From positions 22,240,898 to 22,304,897 of the forward strand of contig NC_080410.1 of assembly GCF_030265065.1 (NCBI RefSeq): a stretch of DNA of 64,000 bases, given 5' to 3'. Each line of letters begins with the position of its first letter. The first letter of the stretch is position 1. This document shows positions 57,301 through 64,000 of the stretch, in pieces. Origin of the DNA: Corythoichthys intestinalis. Its lineage: Eukaryota; Chordata; Actinopteri; Syngnathiformes; Syngnathidae. The notes beneath the pieces were generated by a model. The model did not search any database. It was not told the DNA's origin and saw nothing but the letters and a program-made list of their open reading frames with translations. The translations under genes and the position numbers were made by a program.

Positions 57301-60300
57301 CTCTAAAACTTTTATAGACAACATTTTAATGGCCATATTCAATGGTCTTTATTTTAAAGGGGAAGTTCGGAATTTTTTACATTAGGCTTAATCTTTGAGT
57401 TAGCCGGGGTTTAATTAGTCGTTGGAGTTGATTTGAACAAATTCTGTGCAGTTTGCCTGTTATTTGTTAGTTTCAGGGCTCCGGAGTGGCTAAGCTAGCG
57501 CGAGTCAATGGTGGTTGAAATCAACTCCTTCAACTAATTAAACCCCCGCTACCTTGAATAATAAGCCTTATGTGAAAAATTTAAATTTTCAAATTGGCCT
57601 CATGTAGGACGTTTTGCCGACGGAGGACATTTTGGCAGAACGCCGGAACATATTTCCTCCACACCCTCCTCACCTTTTTAACCTCTGACCCATTTTCATG
57701 CCTGTATATACGTGAGTTACTTATGTGCTTGCAGGGGAGGGGCTACCTGATGCATGCGGGCACCTGCACTACAGACTAAAAAGCCCATAACTTTTAACAT
57801 TTCAACCTTTAAATGGGGTCGAACAATCGATTCATTGTTCAGGCTTTAAAGTAAGAACCTTACAATCACTGTAAATGACGAATATAAATGAAAATATGAA
57901 AAACAATAAAGGAGAAAGGAATCCCAGCATCAACTAGATTCTTTAGTTTAAATTTTGGTATTGAGAAACGGCAGGTGAATGAGCGTCAAGGAGCTGATTT
58001 GGTTCAGCATAAGATGAAAATTTTGTCAAAACATTGAACTTTGTTGATACATAGTAGGGCTGTCCCAAACGATTATTTTCTCCCGATTAGTCTGGAGACT
58101 TTTTTTAACGATTAGTCAACTAGTCTAATAATGTTTTTTATGATTTTTTTTTTTTTTTTTTTTTTTAACGCTTGCAATTAAATTTTTGTTGACGATTATT
58201 AATTCAAAATACATGTTGGAACACTTAAATTCTTTATTAAAGTACAGTGTATCAAAAACGTGAGTACATCCCTAACGTTTCTGCAGATATTTAAGTACAT
58301 CTTTTCATGGGACAAAACTGACAAAATGACACTTTGACACAATGAAAAGTATTCTGTGTGCAGCTTATACAATAGAGTTAATTTATTTTCCCCTCAAAAT
58401 ATAGCCATTAATATCTAAATCCCTGGCAACAAAAGTGAGTACACCCCTTAGAAACTACATCCCTGAATGTCCAAATTGAGTACTGCTTGGCATTTTCCCT
58501 CCAAAATGTCACGTGACTCGTTAGTGTCACTTGGTCCAGGTGTGCATAAGGAGCAGTTGTGTTCAAATTTGTAGAGCAACTCTCACACTCTTTCATACTG
58601 GTCACTGAAAGTTCCAACATGGCACCACAGCCAAAGAACTCTACTTTTCATTGCGTCAAAGTGTCATTTTGTCAGTGTTGTCCCATGAAAAGATATACTT
58701 AAATATCTGCAGAAATGCGAGGAGTGTACTCACTTTTGTGATACACTGTACAAATAAACAAATGAATAACAATAATATATCACAAACAATGAGGTCCAAT
58801 GCTGATGGCGTTAACTAGTGCAAAACAATGGAATTTAAACTGATTCGGTAACCCCACTTTTCCAACAGCATTCAAAACAATTCTTACTTTCTCTTTTTGT
58901 GGTATATCTTTATTGTTTTCAGCATTAGAGTGAGCACCAGCAGAGTAGATAAATAAATTGTACGTATTACTGGAGTGAAGTACGTGAAAAAAACTTTGAC
59001 ACAACGCTACGCTGGAGTATTAGGGCCAAATAAGTAAATTAAAAGCAAGAAAGAAAATTAAAGTAGTAATATTGCTACGAGAATAAAAGTTGCCTTATTA
59101 CGTAGGGGTAATGTTGCTGGGAGCTACGACGCAGCGTTAGTATAAACTGATTATAATTTAATGTAGATGAAGCAAGTTGATAAGGATTTCCTTAAACCGA
59201 TTCTAAAACACAAGATGCTTTCAATATTGTTGATTTTAACGGGGGCTGCAACGCGCTATGTAAAGTGCGTAACTGCTTATTCAGCCACATTCGGCCGACA
59301 TAAGCCCCTAATACTCTGTCGTACAACCCACATAAAGGCAACTTCAATAAAATATGGAATTATATGGACTTAAGATCCGCTTGTTGTCTCCTGCCGTCTT
59401 CCAAAATTATATCTGGGTGACGGGCCGGCGCTTCAGGTGTTCATTCACGGCCGATGTGCTGCTATGGTATGCAAGTTTGGCATTGAAGAGACTGCACATG
59501 ACAGTGTACCCATAAATCCACGCTTTGATCTCTCTGGTGCGCTTTTTTTTTTTTACCTTGTGGCGCTTTCCCCGCTTGTATTCCAAGCGTCCGCCATTCT
59601 CAACTTTCCACGCATATATTTTTTTAACCATTTATTAACCGTTGACGGGATAGTGTGCTCGTCGATGCATTTACGTCATCAATGATGTCGATTAGTCGGG
59701 ACAGCTCTAATATATACTGTATTTTTAAGTCGCTATATAATTCTATAAGTCGCACCAGCCCAAAAATGGGCAATGAAGAGGAAAAAAAACATAAGTCACA
59801 ATGGAGCATTTTGGGGGGGAAATTTACTTGATAAAATCCAACACATAGAACAGGTATGTCATCTTGAAGGGCAATTTAAAATAAAAATACAATAGAGAAC
59901 AAAATGCTGAATAAGTGTAATTGTGTTACATGATGCATGAACAACGAAATGCGAACGTGGCCGGTATGTTAACGTAACATAGCTATTAAGAGTTATTCAG
60001 ATAACTATAGCATGAAGAACATGCTAAGAAGTTTAACAAACTGTGTCTCTCCAAAACACCAAAATAACATGTGAAATAATATAATAATGTGTTAATAATT
60101 TCACACATAAGTTGCTCCAGAATATAGTCGCACTCCCAGGCAAACTATGAAAAAAACTGTGACTTATAGTCCGAAAAATACGGTACATATTTTGTCCGCC
60201 TTTTGTATTGTAAGATTATCCTTGATGTTACTCACTATTCTCCTCCTAACTCTTCTCTCACATGGCTCTGCTAGTTACCTTAAAAAATACACTGCTTGTT

Positions 60301-62829
60301 AAATCTAGTTTGCAAGCGGCCAATCATATTACAGGCTGCAGAGTGCTCACAAAATAGCACAATTTGGCAAGTATGGCAAATTTCTGCAATATTTGGTACC
60401 TTGACTTTTTATAACCTCAGTATACCTTCAAACTGGTTATCAGCCCATGTCTACCTGATACTAATTAATAGGGCTGCAGCTATCGAATATTTTAGTAATC
60501 GAGTAATCGACTGAAAATTCTATCGATTAATCGAGTAATCGGATAAAACAAATATATTTTTAGGTGAAGAGCAATTATAAATATACATGAGAAAACAAGA
60601 CATTTCATCTAATCTTGAACCATTTTCAGTCAATCAATGTCTTTATTTTCGATGTATATTGTTGAAAACAGCCAACAATGTCATCTCAGATGTAACTAGA
60701 ATTAAAAAAAAGACAAATTCACTGCTTTCACTCAAAAAAACCTTTAGATCTTATTAATATATATATATATTTATACCTAAAAATGCCATTACGCTTGATA
60801 ACACACATCACTTAAAAGTTAGGATTTTTTCCCACCTGTTTCAATTGAATTTCTATTTGTGTCAAGCCATTTTTAAGTACTAGTTAAGTTTTACGCTACT
60901 CTAAACTGTAAGTCCTGATAGGATTTTGTGTTTTTGCAGTGTTCAAGATAAATGTATGATACAGGCTGTATTGGAGCACATTAGGGACCAGTGCTACTTG
61001 GTGTTTTATCCAGCAATGACTACTAAGCTAAAATTGATAGTTAGCATTATTGAGTTTTTATTTTACACCCTTATCACTCCACAAAGCTATGTTATGTTAA
61101 AACCTGTATGTAAGACACGTTAGCCACGCATCGAAAGTGGTCATAATTAATAGAAACCTAGCCCTCTGCAGGGCTAACGTTGCGTGAGCTAGTGACTCAG
61201 ACAGTAACGTTAATCTTATTTTTTAGCGCTTAGCGCTCTACTGCTTTAAGATGGCCGCTGTTTATTAACGCTGCCCAGACGCGGCCGAGTCTATCATATT
61301 GCATCTAGTTCAACATACATGTGATCTCTATGAGACTCCTCAGATGCTACCTGCTACCAACTTAACATCACGCGGGCTAGTTTTTAGCAACGTCGGCGTA
61401 GTTTGGAGCGGCTGTCGGCTGCGGAAATGTTTTTTATATTTTTTTATTGCTTCTTCCTCTACGCACGTGACGTCAGCGCGTTGTCCCGCATTAAAAGTAG
61501 TCCGAGCGAAACGGGATGCTTAGAGCTGTCAAAATAAACGATTACTCGAGGTGAATAAAATTACTCGGATCAGTTTTTAAACTCGAGTTACTCGAGTTGC
61601 TCGAGTATTCGTTTCAGCTCTACTAATTAAGAAATACTGTAAAAATTGAAAGAAGCTTAATAATTCTCATTTTCCCAGGTGAGAATCAAAGAGCAACCAT
61701 TCAAACAAAAGAAGAAAGGACTCAGTGCCAAACGCAAGCGCAGAGCAGGAGATGAAGATGAGGCAGAGGAGGAGAAGAAGCGGGAGGAACAGCAGGAAAA
61801 CAAGGAAGGAGGTGAAGATGAAGAGGACGAGGAAGAAGAAGAGCCGGAGCCCGCCGAGGACCCCCTGGCCTCCCTCACGCAGCAGCAGCTCACAGAAGCC
61901 CTGGTGGAACTTTTGTTGCCGGGAGAGACGGTCACGGCAGCGCTGCGTCGGCTCGGAGGCCTCGGCGGTCGCAAGAGGGGAAAACTGCGGGATGCCGGTG
62001 AACACGTGGCAGACAACAAGCGGGACACTGAGAAGCTGGACCGCCTCACATCTCTTGCCGACCGGCTGGTGGCGTCGGGCGTGTACGGCATCTACCAACA
62101 AACCCAGGAGAAGCTGGCCTACACGCTCAAGAGCATGAGCGGCAAGCGACCCGCCAAGCAAACGCAGGAGGAAGAGGAAGACAAAGATGAACTGGACATG
62201 TTCGGAGAGGAGTTCGACGAGAAGCACGGCGCTGGGGACAAAGAGAAGGTTGACGAGGACAAAAGAGGTTTGATGCTCGCTTTGTCAGGCAAGGGTGTAC
62301 CTATTTCATTGAATCTCCTGTTGTCTCTCGGCAGTGAGCGAGGAGGTGATGTGGGAGTACAAGTGGGAGAACGAAGACAAGTCGGAGGTCTACGGACCGT
62401 TCACCAGTCAGCAGATGCAGGTAGATGGATCGATAAACGAAACTCAGAAGTCACAAGTACTATTGCAAACAAGTCAAACCTATTACAGTTTATTGATATC
62501 ATTTTGCCGGAAAATCACTGGCTAATTTCTAAAGCAATGTTAATATAGACAATTACAAACGGTTTATCAACTGCTATTGACAGAGATGGACATCCAATCC
62601 ATTTGAACTGGGAGCGATTACTCAACTGCCAGGCTCTCCTAATTATAACGGATTGGACGTCCATCTCCGTCAATGGCACAGAAACATGGTCTTTCGCTAA
62701 AATTTTCTCTGTTCTCAGGACTGGGTGGACGAAGGCTACTTCAGCAGCGGCGTGTACTGCAGGCGCTTGGATCAGGAAGGATCACAATTCTACAACTCCA
62801 AGCGATTGGACTTTGAGCTCTACACGTGA
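54372..62829 (+). CDS. cd2bp2: CD2BP2, GYF-domain U5 snRNP assembly protein (U5-52K)
   Basis: The nuclear form joins the 20S U5 snRNP during tri-snRNP assembly; the GYF domain binds proline-rich ligands such as the CD2 tail and SmB/B'. Coding exons: 54372-54449, 54650-54782, 54870-55027, 61679-62267, 62335-62420 and 62719-62829, giving 384 residues (human 341). The N-terminus is MSKRKVTF, followed by [48 protein letters not shown] and [12 protein letters not shown], all family hallmarks. Exon 4 carries an acidic Glu/Lys insert that makes the protein longer, then [19 protein letters not shown] and LDMFGEEF. The GYF domain runs from about residue 322 to the end, with [13 protein letters not shown] (339-343) and [15 protein letters not shown]. 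The last residues, FELYT, match the human end. Intron 3 (55028-61678) is almost entirely transposon. A polyadenylation signal lies at 62885-62890. Confidence 0.95.
56868..57031 (+). pseudogene. BED zinc-finger exon of a hAT transposase
   Basis: It begins at ATG 56868 ([20 protein letters not shown]). The finger CELC ... FKHHLELLH follows, and it ends at a GTAACA donor. About 350 bases upstream are the CAGTGTTGTCAGTAACGCGTTA ends of ZBED-type hAT elements. The rest of the transposase is absent. Confidence 0.55.
57355..57588. mobile_element. compact fold-back MITE
   Basis: The left arm AAAGGGGAAGTTCGGAATTTTTT is followed, after about 150 bases, by the inverted arm, giving one large hairpin. 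It belongs to the same family as 1675-4210. Confidence 0.65.
58055..59709 (-). mobile_element. hAT element of the TAGGGCTGTCC family, copy in cd2bp2 intron 3
   Basis: Ends are TAGGGCTGTCCCAAACG and ...TCGGGACAGCTCTA, with flanks ATACATAG and ATATATAC, 6 of 8. A minus-strand remnant reads [13 protein letters not shown] (near 59415-59455), the same BED finger as at 18010-18065. A Tc1 MITE is inserted at 58245-58748. Confidence 0.65.
58245..58748. mobile_element. Tc1-derived MITE
   Basis: 504 bases are flanked by TA. Ends are CAGTGTATCAAAAACGTGAG and ...CTCACTTTTGTGATACACTG. The body matches a Tc1 family I recall as very common in fish. No transposase frame is seen. Confidence 0.85.
59714..60185. 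mobile_element. TTACCGTATTTTTCGG element, copy 2
   Basis: The right end is ...TATAGTCCGAAAAATACGGTA; the left end is eroded. The middle shares the block TTACTTGATAAAATCCAACA with the copy at 46916-48375, in reverse orientation. Confidence 0.65.
60469..61622. mobile_element. non-autonomous hAT element next to cd2bp2 exon 4
   Basis: Ends are TAGGGCTGCAGCTATCG and ...GTATTCGTTTCAGCTCTA, with the exact 8-bp duplication CTAATTAA (60461-60468, 61623-61630). It is rich in ATCGAGTAATCG-type motifs near both ends and non-coding. Confidence 0.85.
62575..62690. repeat. palindromic GACGTCCAATCC MITE in last cd2bp2 intron
   Basis: CAGAGATGGACATCCAATCC and its inverted partner GGATTGGACGTCCATCTCC flank about 60 bases, making a hairpin. 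It is another copy of the family at 37605-37775. Confidence 0.7.
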
Positions 62830-63200
62830 TCGCATCCTGGCGCCTGATGATACAGCTTCATTTCTTGTTTCACCATTATTTTTAAATAAATCACCCATAT
62901 ACTGAATTGTTGTGTATTTCTTGGACATTACAATTGACGACACTGCTTGTCTATGCGTTTTGCATAATAAAACATTGTTTTGACCATGCCTTTCAAGATG
63001 TATTTTTTTATGACGGCAGAAAAAAACTTTTTATCCCTCCAGATATCACACGTAAATTACTGTATATCCATGGATACGCGCATTACTATTTATCACTGCT
63101 ACAAATAAGTCGTTTTGCTCGAATACTAATTCTCATTACGAACCACATCGAATTCTTAATTGGTCAACCCTTCACCTAAAGTGATGTATCGAGATCTCCC

Positions 63201-63397
63201 ATTGGCTTGACGTAAGCGGCGCTCTTCGACCGACCTACAAGCTCTACTCTGATTGGCCGAAACGTGTGTGTGTCATTGGATTTGTATAAAAAACGCACCC
63301 AAAAAAATGCTGTAGCCTCTGGCCGCCGTCGTCCGGTGTGTCTTGTTTACGATGAGGACGTAAGCCTTTTCCACCGTTGTCGCGCCGACATTTATTG
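63201..63397 (+). promoter_or_regulatory. predicted promoter and non-coding first exon of a downstream gene
   Basis: Three CCAAT boxes in the same orientation (ATTGG at 63201-63205, 63252-63256 and 63275-63279), a CRE-like TGACGTAA (63208-63215) and a TATAAA (63285-63290) are packed into 90 bases. A CpG-rich stretch follows and ends in a good donor (tttattg then gtaagatt, exon end 63397). The first ATG there is followed at once by a stop, so the exon would be untranslated. The gene itself lies beyond the window. Confidence 0.45.
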
Positions 63398-64000
63398 GTA
63401 AGATTTTCCTTCTTTTTAAATACAAGTCCACTGTTCAATCTGCATAAGTCATTAAAGGCGCAGTGGTTCCTAGTACGGCAGTGAACACGTATACCGACTG
63501 GTCCCGGATGCAGCTATTCCCTGGCAGAGACCGTAATGTAACCTAGGAAAGGGATGTACTGATTAAACCACCACGCGACTCGGGTTCAAATGTATGGGCG
63601 ATCTTTTCCCAAGCACTCCAATCCACGCTGAACTAATAAAAGGTCGAAGGCTCGCTCGCGCTTTAAAGTTACGATTTGACACGGGGTCCACTCCAGCAAA
63701 TAGACGGTTCTCTACCATCCGCGGCGCGCTGCAGTTTCATTTTCAAAACAATGCTAGAAGTTTACATTGAATATAACCAATCACAAAATGTATGCAATTT
63801 GGCAAAAAATGTTTTTTATGTTGCCAGATTCATGTCTAAACTTCCGTCTTTAATGATTTTCCATTTCACGCTTAGTTGGGTGAGTCATTGAGGCGTTTGC
63901 ACGTATGACTCGTCGCGTAAAATAGTAACTCTTTACAAATATTGTTACTTTTCCCCCATATATAGGCCAGTTAGCTGTTCAAGACTGAACTTCACATTTG
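63398..64000 (+). other. presumed first intron of the downstream gene
   Basis: After the donor at 63398 I see no further exon, RNA gene or bounded element up to the window end. Confidence 0.3.

Larger units (their letters stand above)
55617..57704. mobile_element. hAT-like element in cd2bp2 intron 3 with nested pieces
   Basis: Ends are CAGGCATGAAAATCTCTCACC and ...GACCCATTTTCATGCCTG. The flanks are AT-rich and an exact duplication is unclear. Within it lie part of a CAGTGTTGTCAGTAACGCG hAT (from 56518), a CATAGGCGGAG-family piece (57170-57330) and the fold-back MITE (57355-57588). Confidence 0.55.

Noticed and set aside
61657-62227. Minus-strand frames of 144 and 186 codons
   Set aside because: Antisense of the acidic cd2bp2 exon 4, which is firmly coding on the plus strand.
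63480-63610. tRNA-like stretch with GGTTCAAAT
   Set aside because: No matching A box, acceptor stem or cloverleaf could be formed by eye.

Overview
The window is vertebrate nuclear DNA, almost certainly from a ray-finned (teleost) fish. Genes are split by GT-AG introns, exons are GC-rich against an AT-rich background, and the space between is packed with fish-type DNA transposons (hAT, Tc1/mariner, piggyBac-like and THAP-encoding elements) and microsatellites. Five protein-coding genes can be assembled exon by exon; all reading phases agree. They are hsd3b7 (+, last four coding exons, 5543-8586), tbc1d10b (+, 11.0-29.4 kb), mylpf (-, 35.6-40.4 kb), a PHETA/sesquipedalian PH-domain adaptor (-, 50.1-51.0 kb) and cd2bp2 (+, 54.4-62.9 kb). 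HSD3B7, TBC1D10B, MYLPF and CD2BP2 all lie on human 16p11.2, so this is an old vertebrate linkage block.

Layout. 1-5.5 kb: repeats in the intron or flank upstream of the first visible hsd3b7 exon, including a chimeric hAT element. 5.5-9.9 kb: hsd3b7 coding end and 3' region. 11.0-11.5 kb: GC-rich promoter and non-coding first exon of tbc1d10b. 11.5-29.4 kb: tbc1d10b, whose introns hold a nearly intact Tc1 element, an older Tc1 element, several hAT derivatives and a THAP-bearing element. 29.4-35.6 kb: gene-free, with a second THAP-bearing element. 35.6-40.5 kb: mylpf with a TATA promoter. 40.5-50.0 kb: gene-free, with a three-deep nest of hAT insertions at 44.3-46.9 kb. 50.0-51.0 kb: the PHETA-like gene. 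51.1-53.0 kb: one hAT element inside another. 54.4-62.9 kb: cd2bp2, whose third intron (6.6 kb) is almost all transposon. 63.2-63.4 kb: a probable promoter and non-coding first exon of a further plus-strand gene.

The genes do not form a pathway. HSD3B7 acts in bile-acid synthesis in the ER, TBC1D10B is a Rab GTPase-activating protein, MYLPF is the fast-muscle myosin regulatory light chain, PHETA proteins bind OCRL-type inositol 5-phosphatases on endosomes, and CD2BP2 is a U5 snRNP assembly protein. The more novel material is in the mobile DNA. Two internally deleted elements each keep the first exons of two convergent genes: an N-terminal exon of the SAP/SWIM/YqaJ-nuclease type on one side and a THAP zinc-finger exon on the other. 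Several unrelated hAT families likewise survive only as their N-terminal zinc-finger exon. Element boundaries were fixed by eye from terminal inverted repeats and 8-bp target-site duplications; names of element families are from memory and were not searched.
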